A stretch of 64,000 nucleotides of DNA from Tanytarsus gracilentus. Lineage: Eukaryota; Arthropoda; Insecta; Diptera; Chironomidae. The translations under genes were made by a program, and so were the position numbers. The DNA lies in NCBI GenBank assembly GCA_038502055.1, contig JAXRKN010000044.1:2700001-2764000 (forward strand), written 5' to 3'. The first letter of the stretch is position 1. Every line of letters starts with the position of its first letter. The notes beneath the pieces were generated by a model that did no database searches, was not told where the DNA came from, and worked only from the letters and a program-made list of their open reading frames with translations. This document shows positions 1-13,400 of the stretch, piece after piece.

Positions 1-2229
1 ACTCCCAAATAGTTACAACCTCTCGCAATAACAACAACTCCCGCAAATAAAGTTCTTCTTTTTTAATTTAAAAAATTGCCAACAGAGAAAAGTAACTTTT
101 TATGGAATAGAATTGATTTTTTCATCTCATTGCTGAACGAGTTTTGCTTGAATTTTCATATCGAGCACGTTCATCCAATAGTCATAAATATAAATATTTG
201 AACTTCGACTCTCATGCTCCTCGCATTTATTTCCATCTCGACTCTGTAAACGAAAAATATTGCAGCTCGACTTTATGAAAAATTCTATCGAATTACAATT
301 TTTTATTTTATGTATCCTTAAGACATTTAAGAATTTCCGCTTGAAACATATTAACAACCAAGAAGGGAAAAATTGTAAAGAAGGCACACGACTAAAATAT
401 TGAGCGAGAGTCAGAAATGAAAAAATTGTGTCTATTTAAAAAAGTAACATGATCTGCGCTTCTTCATTTCTCCCCCTCACATCATCCAGCGATGTTTATT
501 AATCACATGATTTCATTTTATTTTCCACCCAAGAAAAAAGTGAGCATCTGTATCTATGTCACGAATGTAAATTGAAAATTATCATCATTATTGAAAGAAA
601 ACATTTTCAATTCCACCCTCCTCATAATTTTCCACACCATTAACTTTCTTCGGATCATCATCATCGCATGATTCCTTGAAGGCAAACAGAAAAAAGTCAG
701 CAGAAAGAGAGAAGGCAATTTTTTTATTGAGAGCACAAACGTGTTATCATTTTTCCTAGAAACGACAAACAACAAGCGAACAATTTTATTTCATCCGCGC
801 CCAGAACACGGAATTTGGATCATTTGATATTAAATAAATTAAATTAAATATTATTGTTTTGAAATGTGAAGAGCGTCGAGTTTTCCTCGTATTTTAATAT
901 TGTAAATGAAATGAAATGTTGAAAATTTATAGCGATACATTAATTTTTCTTCTCTAATGTTTCTGCAACATGAAAAACGATTTGATCGTGATTAATTAAT
1001 TCGAGAGGAGATTTTTAATTTAAGGTATATTAAAAGATCGAAAAGATGAAAGAAAAATGAGAAAAACTTTAGGAAAGCAGAAAAATTTCATGAATAAAAA
1101 TTCCAGGAAATTTTATATATATTTTTTATAATAAAATTTTCAAAAGGTAAATTTTGGCAAATTGTTCTATAAAAATTTCAAATTTGAAAAATTTCACTTG
1201 TGAAGTATAAAATTTTGTGGAACAAAGTTGAATTTTTTTTCAAAATATACACATAGTTCAAAAAGTCAAAATTAGTTTAATATTTCCCTCAAAAACCACA
1301 AATAAAATTTTCAACAATCTCTATCTCATCTTCATCTCACGTGTTATTAAGATGAAGTAACAAAAGAAGCAGCTGAATATTAATCTCCGCTATAAATATA
1401 TAAAGCAAACATCTCGAAAACAATTAAATTTTTGCTCACATTACTTCACGAGCTCAACAAATTTTTAGCCAGCCAGTCGCTCTCAACAAATAAACAGACA
1501 TAATCCAAATTTTTTCTCTAATTACGAATCTTCAACGTACTATGAAGAAGAGATTTTTTACATAAGTAAAAATTTGTATTTTTATATTTAACAACTGAGG
1601 AAAAAAATTACTAGTGAGTAATATTTGTAAAAGTGGGAATGATTGGAAGTGATGTCAAACATTTCTTTTTTAGATTAATATAAAGATTCATATAAAATAA
1701 TAAAAATTAAATATTTTAAATTTCAAGTATTTAAAACGTTGCAACATCATTTTCAAAACGACCCCACTTACAACTTTACTCTACACTAAGCGAGTCATAA
1801 TTTTTCACATTGTACAAACGGCGTGATACAAAACGAAGAAGAAAACCTCCTTGAATTCTTCATAATAGATTTGCTGTCTTATAAAATAAAATTATGAGAC
1901 GAAGCGCGAAAAAAGAGATGCTCTATTGTCTGGCTGAGATTTTACGATGAAAATTTTTATCCCGACGCGTATAATAAAAAAAATCTGAGGCAGAAATATT
2001 CAGGGCTTTATAAAAAATTAAAATTTTCAACTATGCGTTAGCCGAGCCTAACGGGTAATAAAGGAAAATATTTTTTATTTTATTATATTTTTTCGGTAGA
2101 AAAGAATTCTTCAACTGCCTCATTGAAAATGAAAACCGGGACGCGCCAAAGAGTAAAATTGTTGTGTTTTATTATGAAACCACGAAAATGTTTGTTTTTG
2201 TAAATAGAGTTGAACTTTCCGCGAGCACT
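1..2229. other. AT-rich non-coding DNA
   Basis: Only short, low-complexity open frames occur here on either strand, with many A/T runs and no splice-consistent coding exon. It could be an intergenic spacer or intron of a gene lying to the left. I see no repeat or RNA gene that I can support. Confidence 0.6.
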
Positions 2230-2526
2230 GTCTAGTCACTCTCTATAGTTGGAGTGAAGGAAAAATGTAAATGGCCTTGCGCTAAACGCGACATTTTTTA
2301 ACACACGCGACAAGCATACACAAAAAATATGCCGGCAAATTTCATCCACGTTCACGATTCATTGAAAATTCTTAATTTTTTTTCTCCTCAATCGTGAGCG
2401 AAGAAAACTCAACAAATTGAGAACGAAAGCAGAGATCAAAATATTACAATAGAAAAAAAAGAGTGAAGTGATTAAAAGCATATTTTTAAGATATAAATCT
2501 TTTGTCAATTATCACAGCATGTAACG
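2230..2526 (+). other. possible non-coding first exon ending in a splice donor
   Basis: The stretch ends in a consensus donor (ACG|GTAAGTG, cut after 2526) and lacks a long open frame, as a 5' UTR exon would. It follows a somewhat less AT-rich patch (about 2215-2350) that could be a promoter. No matching acceptor or coding exon downstream could be identified, so this is only a suggestion; a chance donor is equally possible. Confidence 0.15.
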
Positions 2527-5500
2527 GTAAGTGCGAACGTTTTGAATGCTCGATGACAGTTTTGTTGCCGGCGAGTGCTCTACCTTAATTTATTGAGATC
2601 GAAACTCACATAATGTGTTTGAGCGATCTTTAAACGCACAAATTTGTTGATAAAATTAGATCAGAATTGATGATTATGTGAGAGTAAACTGAGATGAGCG
2701 CGATAGGCGAGAGAAAACAATTAAAATTTCTTAGATGAAATTTTAGGAATTCAAAAAATATTTTAGACTGATAAAAAATTATTTTTAATTTTAAATTAAG
2801 TCAATCCTGCATCACCTTTCGATAAATCGCGCTCCAACTCAAAGCAAGTTCAATGAACGCCTCGATACACGACTAAAATTAAATTTAAAAATTTCTGCAT
2901 TCGATCGCAATCGCATTTATAAAGTTCATTCCTACTATTTAAGTCAATCGCTGCTTTCAATCGTAAATTTTCAAATATATCTCAAAAAAATGTGTTTTGG
3001 GAGGAAGAAGAAAAAGTTTGAAGCACACACAAAAGAACGTGAACGAGAATTTTGTGTGACAAAATAAATTTTCAGCGATGTTTTTTTTTCTAAAAATAAA
3101 TTCTTTTTTATTTTGTTTTAAAAGAAGAAAGAAATTCAATGCACTTTTAATTGAGTTTTTGGATTGCATGCGCAACAGCATTTTAGACATAATTCATTGG
3201 CATCGAGATTTATTGGATGGAGAGTTCAGCATGAATCAAGGAAGGAAATTTCTTCTTTCGCCTATATCGCATTTCATCTCGCAACACATTAACAACCTTC
3301 ATCCAACATTGAAAGCATTTTTAAATATTTTTCGCTAGAAAATAAATAAATAAAATTTTTTTTTCGATGACAATTTCCGTGCCAGACTTGAAGGAATTTT
3401 ACTAAACACATAACCGAAAAAAAATCATCATAAATTTATTCAAAATTTATTCTCTTCAGGAATTTCTGTTGTTATTTTCGACAATAGTCGGGACCCCATT
3501 ATGAGTGTGAAATTTGGATGACAATCGGTTTTAATTTTTTTTTATTTTTGGATCACGAATTTTCTAATGGATTTTAAAAATCAGCCGCTGCTTGTTTGTG
3601 GTGTCGTAAATTTATGTGGCGAAGAATTTTAGTAAATTATTGGAGGAAAAAAATTTTATTGTTTCAAAAAAAAATTCTTAGTGAATTGCAGGAAAAAATT
3701 ATAAAAAAATATTTTAAGTAATTCAATTTACATTTTAGGATTCGAAACTCATTCAACTTTTCTAATTACTATTTTTACTTTATTTTCTTCAAAAAAAACT
3801 CAAATTCGATCTAAAAACCTACAAAATTTCCAATTCATCATTAACCTACTCTGCCACACCTCTTCACCTTGACATCTTCATTAATTTCTCCATCTCAACT
3901 ACACTCACAAAGAAAATTGCTATGAGCTATAAATTGTCATCATATCCCATCAATTAAGCGCCAATTACCGCCATCTGACAAACGGTCAACATTTTATTTT
4001 AAATTTTCAAATTTATCACAATCAACCGGCGAAAGAAAAGTGAGAGAAAATTTTTCAACTCATCAAAAAGCCACACAAAAGAGGCAACAAACAATTGTGG
4101 CGGTTTAGATGCTGATTAATAAATTTTATCAAACCAAAACAGCTTGTTAGCGTCAACTAATTCATCAATCAGAGGAAAATATGTTTTAAATTTTAGTCGC
4201 TGCGTGGTCGTGTATACTGATGTACATACCGCTACAAAATGTTCGCATCGAACACGTGTCTGTCTTCTATTAAGTGTTATTATAATGCGAGGAGAGAAAA
4301 TTTTCGCAGAAATAAATTGCATGAAAAGAAAATTTAATTTTTTTCTTCAATTTTTCACACATAAACACTGCGAAAGAGAGTTAAGTTATAGAGCTGGCAG
4401 AAAGCGATTAATTCAGAATTAATTCTTATGCCTCCGACGACGATTTAAAGCCTTACGGGCGAAGACACACATCAACATTTTGACTGTTTCTTGGCATGTT
4501 AAAGTACAGCAAGGAGATTTTGTCACACTTTCACTCGTCCTTGACCTTCCTCAATGCACGAGATTGAATGTGAAGCAAAATTGTATTGCCTTTAAATACT
4601 TGACTATGAATTTTAATCCTGGATTAAAAAGAAAAGATTAATAGATTTAATTTTAATCTTAGATTAATAAAAATATTAATGTTACGGCGATGGACTTAAA
4701 GGCTTAAAATAATTCTCATTACTCATACGGAATCAGTCAAAAGTGCATTTTCATCTAATAATTCAGTTTGCCGTTACATTAATCCAATTAGTAGCATCAT
4801 GCGGTAGAAGGAGCGCATCTCTCATATCAAGAAACGCTGTGTTGCCTTCATTGTCGTCTAATTATAATTATATTTGTACTTTAACAGCATGCGGCCGAGA
4901 GAGCGTCGGCACAATTCTTGTCTTCACTGCAACAAATTATTATTGTGTAAGCACATTGTGTCACTATGGATCTTTACGTTTTTGATGAATTCATCATTAA
5001 TTGGATCCGCTGGGGATTGTCAGACAGCCTCTAGAAATTTCCTCGTTTTATTGATGTGTGCCGATTTCAGATGCTTATAATCGACCGAGAGCATTATTAA
5101 GATATAAAAATTTATATATTTTTTAATAAATTTTTATTGCACACACGGAGTTGTGACTGGATATAGCACGTCGTAATTCTGAGATCATCTTGATCTATTT
5201 AATTGTTCATGGAGATATCTCGAGGAGCTTTAATAGGCTTTTAATGAGATAAAAGTTGAATTTTTATTGGTCAATTAAAATAAATGGAATGAAGTTGAAA
5301 GTGGAACAAAGATTAAATGGAGGATTTAGGTAATCAAGGTTTTAAAGAGGTTATTGAAATGTAGAATGACCAATTAATTTTGATTATTTAAATATGTATT
5401 TAAAGTTTGAGAACATCATGGAAAATGAAACATCCTTATATGAATTTTACAACACTTTTAAAAAATCTCTTTTTAATATCCAATCAACACAAATAATCCC

Positions 5501-6280
5501 ATCAACATCATAAAAGTTATTAACATTCTGAATAATCATTCGATAAATATTCAGTGAAAATATTTTGTGCTAAAATCAATTTTATTGTGACTCAATTTCG
5601 AGATTTTTTTGCTCGAACTTCCTTCATTTTATGATCACCTTTTATTACCTCCGCTATAATCATCATCATCATGCAATAAATGCCTTTCAGAATTTAAGCG
5701 CATGAATAAGAAATTATTTAATATTTTGTTCAATGTATTTTCTTCCCTCGAGTGATTCTGTCGATGTGTGGTTATTGAGGATAATTGTTCCAACTCTAAA
5801 GCCGCCTTGAATATTCACATTCTCGCTAAAATAAATATGAGACATCCGATCGTGCTTAATAAATTCTCTTCCTCGGCGTTTCTCGTGTCATGCAAAATTT
5901 CATATTCGCAATTTTTTGACATTTTAAATTGTAAAATTGCCGACACTGTCTCACATCATCATCTTATAAAGTATATTTATGGAAGTGAGACGAACATTGT
6001 GATGGACATTTGTTTTTGATTGATTTGTTGAAGAGACTTGATAATTTTTTTGTTGAAAGTCAAAAGCATCAAGTTACAAAGTAAAAAAGACCAAATGGAT
6101 ATTTTCTAAATTGGTCACCAAGCTGCATATGTTGGACTTCAGTTCGGCGTTCAATTAGTTTGACTCCTGTAGTTCATAATTATTATATGGCGCAGTGTCG
6201 TTAGGCCGCTTTCTACAAGGGATGGATATTTAAATTAAATGATTAACAAAAAATTACAATCAAGAAGTAAATTTGGTTGA
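2527..6280. other. AT-rich non-coding DNA
   Basis: No supported exon. A degenerate B-box-like motif lies at 3737-3749 (minus orientation) and a solo CAAGGGATGGA motif, like the end of the small MITE family, at 6216-6226. Open frames here are short and of biased composition. Confidence 0.55.
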
Positions 6281-7431
6281 GCGTCACCGGTCTTACAGAA
6301 TTTTGTGCACAATTTTATGCAGAAAATGTGCACAAAATTGTGCAGAATTGTGCAGAATTTTCTGCACAATAATTTTTATGACAAAAATGTGCACAAAAAA
6401 TGTGCATAATAATTGTGCACCATAAAAAATTGTGCACAAAAAATGTGCATAATAATTGTGCACAATTTTCTTCACATTTTTGTGCACAATTTTCTGCGGA
6501 ATTTTCTGCAAAAAATATGTGCACAAAAATATTAGCAAAAATTTTAAAAAAATTAATCTGGCTGCCGAATATTTATATTACTGGATCTTATATCTCCAAG
6601 ATAAATTTGATGAAACATCAATGAAACCCGTATATAGGAGACTCGCAGATTGAGTTAGACAGTTAAGGCACTGCGAACTTGCGTTTTATTGTAAAAAAAA
6701 CTGGAGAAAGATCAATTTAAAATGTGTTCTGTCATCACGTTGATCTTTCCGGCACTGTTACAGCTTAATAACAATCCGACTGAGCTATCCTAACGATAAG
6801 CGAAGCGCAATCGTTAGGTTAGTGAAGGAGTGAACTGTATGAGCGTTCCGGGGGGCCCCTTGGGGGCCGGACGCGATTATCACAGGAGGGGTTTTGGAGG
6901 GGATCCAAAATGATTCTATTAATTCAATAATTCCAAGTACTTTGTAAATCAAATCACTTTCCTATATTCCTCAAAACTAATTTTCTCAAATGATTTACCT
7001 TTTACACAAAGTTTTATAAAGACAATATTGCACAAATGTGTTTTATTCCAAAAAAATAATTTTTTGATGTTTATTAAATTTATCTTGGAGATAAAAATTC
7101 CGGCGGTATAAAGATATATTTTTAATTTTCGTATCTAAGATTAATTTTTAAAATTTTTCTAATATTCTTGTGCACATATTTTATGCACAAAATTCCGCAG
7201 AAAATTGTGCACAAAAATGTGAAGAAAATTGTGCACAATTTTTTTTGGTGCACAATTTTTATGCACATTTTTTGTGCACAATTTTTTTGGTGCACAATTA
7301 TTATGCACATTTTTTGTGCACATTTTTGTCATAAAAATTATTGTGCAGAAAATTCTGCACAATTTTCTGCACAATTTTGTGCAAATTTTCTGCATAAAAT
7401 TGTGCAGAAAATTCTGTAAGACCGGTGACGC
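6281..7431. mobile_element. foldback-type DNA transposon with ~350 bp inverted arms
   Basis: The ends are inverted copies of each other: GCGTCACCGGTCTTACAGAA begins at 6281 and its complement ends at 7431. The outer ~250 bp of each arm (6299-6535 and 7165-7413) is a degenerate array of TGTGCACAAAATT / TGTGCAGAAAATT units. Inside that the arms still match (for example ATCTCCAAGATAAATTT near 6590 against its complement near 7078), so the arms extend to about 6620 and 7062. The ~440 bp centre has no open frame. The element is therefore non-autonomous. Long, internally repetitive inverted arms are typical of foldback elements. I see no clear target-site duplication. Peptides rich in C, H and N read from the arms are artefacts of the repeats. 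Confidence 0.85.
6660..6900. other. hairpin-rich core of the foldback element
   Basis: Inside the element are two short perfect hairpins: AAAGATCAA (6707-6715) with TTGATCTTT (6740-6748), and CCTAACGAT (6789-6797) with ATCGTTAGG (6810-6818). Read on the minus strand, 6787-6776 is TAGCTCAGTCGG, a perfect match to the tRNA A-box consensus. A GC-rich block follows at about 6847-6875. No good B box is visible at the expected spacing, so no tRNA gene is claimed. Confidence 0.4.
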
Positions 7432-10400
7432 GGAATCGTAAATTTAACATTTAGAGAAATTTCAAATCAAAAATCGTTTATTTATTCATAAATTTATCAT
7501 TTTTCTAAAGTTTCCAACACTTTTTCTACCATGCTCAAATTTCATCATCGCTATTATTTTATTTTTGTGTTGCATAACGCCATCCGTACATTGTAAGTTA
7601 TCACGAGGATTATTTGAAAAATAAAACCAATCGAAAACATATTGCTGTGAATATTTTATAAGTTATCCCCCTCGTAAAAAGCAAAAACAGCGAAATTTAA
7701 TTAAATTATAATTTAGATTATTTTTAATTGAAACAATGTTGTTTGTGTCAGAGCTAGAATTACAGAAAATAATTTTTTGAATTTCGTTTCGATGTGATTT
7801 AAACGCGAGTGTCGATGAGTTCATTATTTCTGTCAGCATTGCAAATTAATTCCGCTTCGTTAATAAATTTGTTAAATTTTTTACTCAATTTCCTGATTAT
7901 TTCATCAACAAGAATTTTTTATTTAAAACGATAATTTTCAAGGATGATTTATGATACGCAACTTTAATCAATAAATTGTGGAGATTTGAATAATTTTTGA
8001 TAATTTCCTCGCATTTTTCAAATTCACACGCGAAGTCTTCATCGACCATCAGATTATCATTAAAATATTTAGCAATTTCAACTTTAAGCAACGTTTTATT
8101 TCTTCTCAAATACTTTGAGGTTTCAACAAATAAAATTTCATTTTCTCACACTTGAAAGCGCAACAACCCATAGCTTAAACTTATCTCTCCTTTTTCAGTA
8201 TAACTTGAATCACATTTAAATTTTTGTAAATTAGTTTAAAAATTAACGATTCGAATATTTTATTAAATGTTTTAAATTGAAATGATATTATAATGCATTA
8301 AATGAAAAAATTTTAAGAATTGAATGTAAAAAATTGAAGTGAAAAATTTGTTAAAGGTTCAAATCCTAAAGTTTAAAATAAAGTTAATTACGATTTTATT
8401 TGAAGTTTTTGTTTTTGTTATTTTTTGAAATCTTCAAGATTATTTTGCTCATAATTTTCCTCTTACACCCAACATTCTTTCCACTTTCATGTAAGCTCGT
8501 AAATACAGCAAATGGAAACATTAAAAATTCGATTATCCTCGAGTCCAATCTCTTTCATTCTTGCTACCGACTGCAAACTGCAAACATACAGAGCGAACAA
8601 TTTTCACCGTGTTGATTGCTTTACATATTACAAAATGCAATTGCAATAATTTTTTGGTAAAACAATGTTGAGGCAGCGAACTGAATGAAGAAAAATGTGC
8701 AAAGAGATAAAGAGAGTGGCATTAAAGGGGCGAATTGAGAGAGTATAAAAAATATTGTCAACTGAATTATTTCCACTGCACTGCATCCATACATACAGGA
8801 ATAGATTATGAAGCGGATTAAAATCGAAACATATTCGCAGTGAGAGCACATAAGAGGCAGACACATACCATACAACATGCAATGGAAATCAAATTGTAAA
8901 AAAGCATGAGAGCGAAAATAACAAAAGAGAAGCAAAAATGGATTTTTATCGCAGGCAGATATTTATTTTTAATATGTTTAATATAAATACTGAGCATTAT
9001 TTTATTTTCTGCTGCTCTCCTTTTTAGATGTATATTTAAATTGTGATATTACACATGAATAAATTTGAACTAATAATGCAAACAAATAACGACATAATGG
9101 AATATCTCTATCGTATTTTTACGCTGCCTTCAATTACTGGATATAGTTTTTTTGTTTTCGACTTAAAAATGTATGCGTGTCTGGACGTAAATGGCCATTG
9201 ATGTTTTCTGTTTCTTAATGGGCTAACATTTGAATGTGTTTAAAGTCAAAAAGAGTTAAAAGAATAGAAAAAAAATATTTTAATGGTTCTAAAAAGAACA
9301 GAACTAAAAATAAAATATTTATCGGAAATGTTTAAATGTAAACTGGATTAAATCATTAATATTAAAAATAAAAAACTAAATTATATTCTAATCAATTTAA
9401 GGATTCGAACCTCCTTGTTTTAAAATTTTTTCAATAATACTTTTCAATTTAACTTAATTTTTTCTCCAAGTTAAATTCTTCAAAAAATATTTCAAATTGA
9501 TACTTTTAATATTTAAAAAAAAACTTTCCTCCCCAACTAAAAAAGCCACAAAAGTCAGTTAAATAATTTCCTTCATCACCTTTTTGTATCACACGATAAT
9601 TTTTCATCCACCGAAAAAAATGTCTAGATCTCGATGAAAAATATCATAAGACATGCGGAGGTAACCGAACTAAGTGTGATCATCGATGACATGTATCAAC
9701 GTTATATCAGTCATTTATCAAAAAACATCACTCCAGCGTGTGTTATATGTGAGAGGGAATCCCTCATCATAATGTCGGCGAAAGAAGAAGAAAAAAGTAT
9801 TTTATTATTAATGGATTCGACTGGGAATTTTTCTCTTTGAGAAGAAATCATAATGAAATAAATTGTCCGCACTCTTCAGAAATTTGTCAAAAAAGGGAAA
9901 AGGAAAATAAATTAAAATTAATGATATTTTGTCATCAGGCCTGAGAGCTGAGATTATAATTTCATAAAAGAATATTAACTAACAATTTTTTCTGTGTGTA
10001 TTTAAAGGTAATTGAGGAACATGCGACAATGCAAGTTCATTCGAGTGTGACAAATTGTATAACAAATACCAGTAGCAAAAAGCAGTTGTTATTCCTGAAA
10101 GGCAATAGAGACGTCATCTAATGTAGAGCAGATTATGGATAGTCGAAAATATGTTTCCGATAGAGAGATCTTTCACTCGTGATAAATGCAACAAATATGT
10201 CATAAAATCGGTGTGCTCGAGTGAGTGAGTGACTGGTAGGCAATTTATTCATTCAACTGTAGATTAAAATGCAATCAAAACATTTGTTATTTTTTAATAA
10301 ACTCTCACTCACTCCGGAAATATCCACTCAGGCGTGCTAATTTTTTAAAAATAAATTTTTTTGTACATAATCACAATGTTGTCGTTGAATATTAGTCAGA

Positions 10401-13400
10401 TTTTATTTATGGGTGAGCCGGAAATTCTTAAAAGCGATTTAAATTCATTTTTATATGCAATAAAAAATTAAATTAAAAATTTGCTATCAAAAAAATTAAG
10501 TTCAAATCCTAAAATTAAACCTAAATGCAAAAAAAATGATGGAATTTTTTTTTTATAAAAATTATTAAACGCGCAGTATTTTTTAGGTAATTTGATACCA
10601 TGTCATCATGCGGATATTAGACCGCAAACAATATGCTCATAAGAACTCGAAATAAATTATTATTATTAGAAATTAATCTCTTCCTTTCTCAATTTCACAA
10701 ACGACAAATTTTCGATATGTCATAATAATAATTCTCTTTATCGCATTGTGAAGGGAATTTTCTATTGTGACACAATTAAAAGAAATTTTGCCGCAATAAT
10801 AATATGAAATAACATCATCATCATTGACATTATTTTCCTCTGGTATTAATATTTGATATTTTCCCTTTTGAGCTCAAATCCGCTCATTGTTCCCAAAAAG
10901 ATGCTTAAATGTCTTTCTCTCTCTCTGTGTAAAGAGACAAGGTAAACATACCCATACAGAATTATTCTCTATTGCGTTTTAAACGCTCGACAATTTTCAG
11001 CTCTTTCGGTCGAACGGAATCCGACAAAAATGCTAATTGGCTTAAATCTCTTTGAATTCATCAATGAAAAAGTGCTTTGGGATGAAGAAATTCACAGTCG
11101 CTCTAAATGATAACCATAATCATAATTTTTCTTATCGAAATTACCCTCCGAATGGGCCGCTTTCCAACGGCTTTTTACTTCCACTCAAAAAAATTTCTAG
11201 GTGTCAAAACTTTTTTAAAATTTTTCTATTTTTTATTTACTTAAAATAACTTTTTAATTTTTAATTTAACTAATTACATTTAAGTCAATATGTTTCCACC
11301 CCTTGACCGCCATCATCCGGCTGGTTATAACAATTTTCAACACCATTACTTTAGCCTCACCCGTGTCTCTCTCTCACTTTCTCGCTCCATTCTTAACCTT
11401 CATCGCATCGCATCTCACACAGCGCCGAGAAGAGAAATGATTATTGCTCACTCTTGAATCTCTTGAATGAAGATGCGGAGGAAAAAAATCGCTCGGCTTA
11501 TCTAAATCACTGTTTTAAAATTAAAAACTCGGCAATAAAATTAAAGTAATAAAGGAACATTTATTATTACTTTCTGTGTACACAAAAAATCTCTTCTTGA
11601 TTTTCATTTTTTATTGCGCAATGATTTAAAGAAAAATAGTATCAAGTGACTCTCATTCATGCTCTCAAAGCTCTTCTTTTTTAGTGCATCCGAGGCTGTA
11701 AAGAGAAAATTTAAATTTTTTTTTGAATGAGATAGAATTTAATATTCCATCAACTCAGTCTCTCGAATGGTACAAAATAAAAGACGTTGTAAAATTATAA
11801 TTTACTTCATCGACATTCTTCGTCCGTTGTTTCATCTTTAATTTTATTATTATATCCAATCGGCTGTCATTCAAAAGAGAGATGGAGAGACTTAATTATC
11901 TAATTGTAAGACGTGGACATGAGGCTTTGGTAGATTCATAAAAGGAAAGAACTTTTTATGCACTTTTTAATGGGCTGTTTTGGTAGCTATTGACTTCTTT
12001 TTAATTATGAGAGAGACTTTCATGATTTTAGAGTCGTCAATTAACATGGAACAGAGTGGAAAATGAAACTAAGTTGATCCAATTTCATCGGTTTAAAATA
12101 TTCACAAGATCCGAGAAGAAAAACTGCAAAACATGATGAAAAATTGATGCGATGAGAAATAAATTTTGTTCTGCTTTCGTGCAGATTTAAAAGAAGTCTC
12201 TTTCTTCTCAGAAAACTAGTAGAGCGAAGAAAGAACGATCATAAAAGTTATCATGCAAATGAAGGCAGTTTCCATTTTTGTATCGCAAGAACAAGAGTTT
12301 CATATTAATTTATTCAACAACACACAAAATGTCATTCAAAATTTTAATGATCTAAATAAATTATGAAATTTTCTTCTCTCTTTTGTTGTTTTATTTAAAT
12401 TCTTGCACACACACAAACATCTCAACCTTTTTTTCTTAAGCTTTGCATTTCTGCGTGTCTCACTCGGGTTTGAACTCATTTTTTCACTCCATTCATTGCG
12501 ATATTCTCTGCTCTGTTCTTGGTGCTCATGCATGCGCTTGTTTGTGGTATATTTTATAGCTTATTTATTTCTTCAATTAAAAACTTGTACGCATATAAGC
12601 GTACATGGCTTGAATTGCATATTTTTCGTCGAGGTGTCATTAAGAATTAAAAAATGTTGAAATTTATATGCACTTAGTGGAAGGACATTGAGGGCGATAT
12701 GTTTTCTTTTAAATCAAAATAAAGAAGTCATAATGAAGCGAAATTTATTGTAATTTTATTCAATGTCATTTTTTATGAGATAAAAATTAATTAAAATTTT
12801 GTGAGGTTCAATTTTTAAGATTTGAATTAAAAAAATGTAATGGTTTAATGTTTTAAGGATTTAATCCATTTCGACTCTCATCAAACACACAAAAAAATAT
12901 ATAAAAATACTCACTCGAACATGCATTTTGTTTATTAAGTCCAAAATAGCCATTTCATATAAATTATTGTTGTTTTGTACATAAAACAAAGCATAAGCAG
13001 AAAAAAGCTATGGAGAGAAAGAATTGAAGACAAAAGGCTTTATTAAAAAAGTACACAAAACATAAATTTCATAAATTGGTATGCAAACAGGGCAGAATGA
13101 GAAGAGAAAATAAATATGGAGAAAAAAATATATATTTTTTAATATGCCCGATATCTCATTGCCTTAAAGACATTTTTTCCTCCATCATCTGCATGCAGCT
13201 CTTCTTTTTTTATTCAACTTAAATTAAATTATTTATTAAAAGCCTCGAGAGAGAGAGCTCCAGATGAGAGATGTCGATGTAGGCTGCCTTATCTCAATCT
13301 TAAAATCTCTTATGCATAAAAGTCCATGAAAATAAGCAGAGAGAGATTTGCGAATGATGATGATGGACAGTGAAAGAAGCTGAAAATTTTAATTGATTGC

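Noticed and set aside
6776..6787. tRNA gene in the foldback core
   Set aside because: The A box is perfect, but no B box or cloverleaf is present at the right distance.
6293..7441. Several overlapping Cys/His/Asn-rich frames on both strands
   Set aside because: All come from the TGTGCA repeat arms of the foldback element.
8621..8935. 104-codon minus-strand frame with hydrophobic stretches
   Set aside because: Hydrophobicity reflects T-rich codons; two frames overlap here and neither resembles a known membrane protein.
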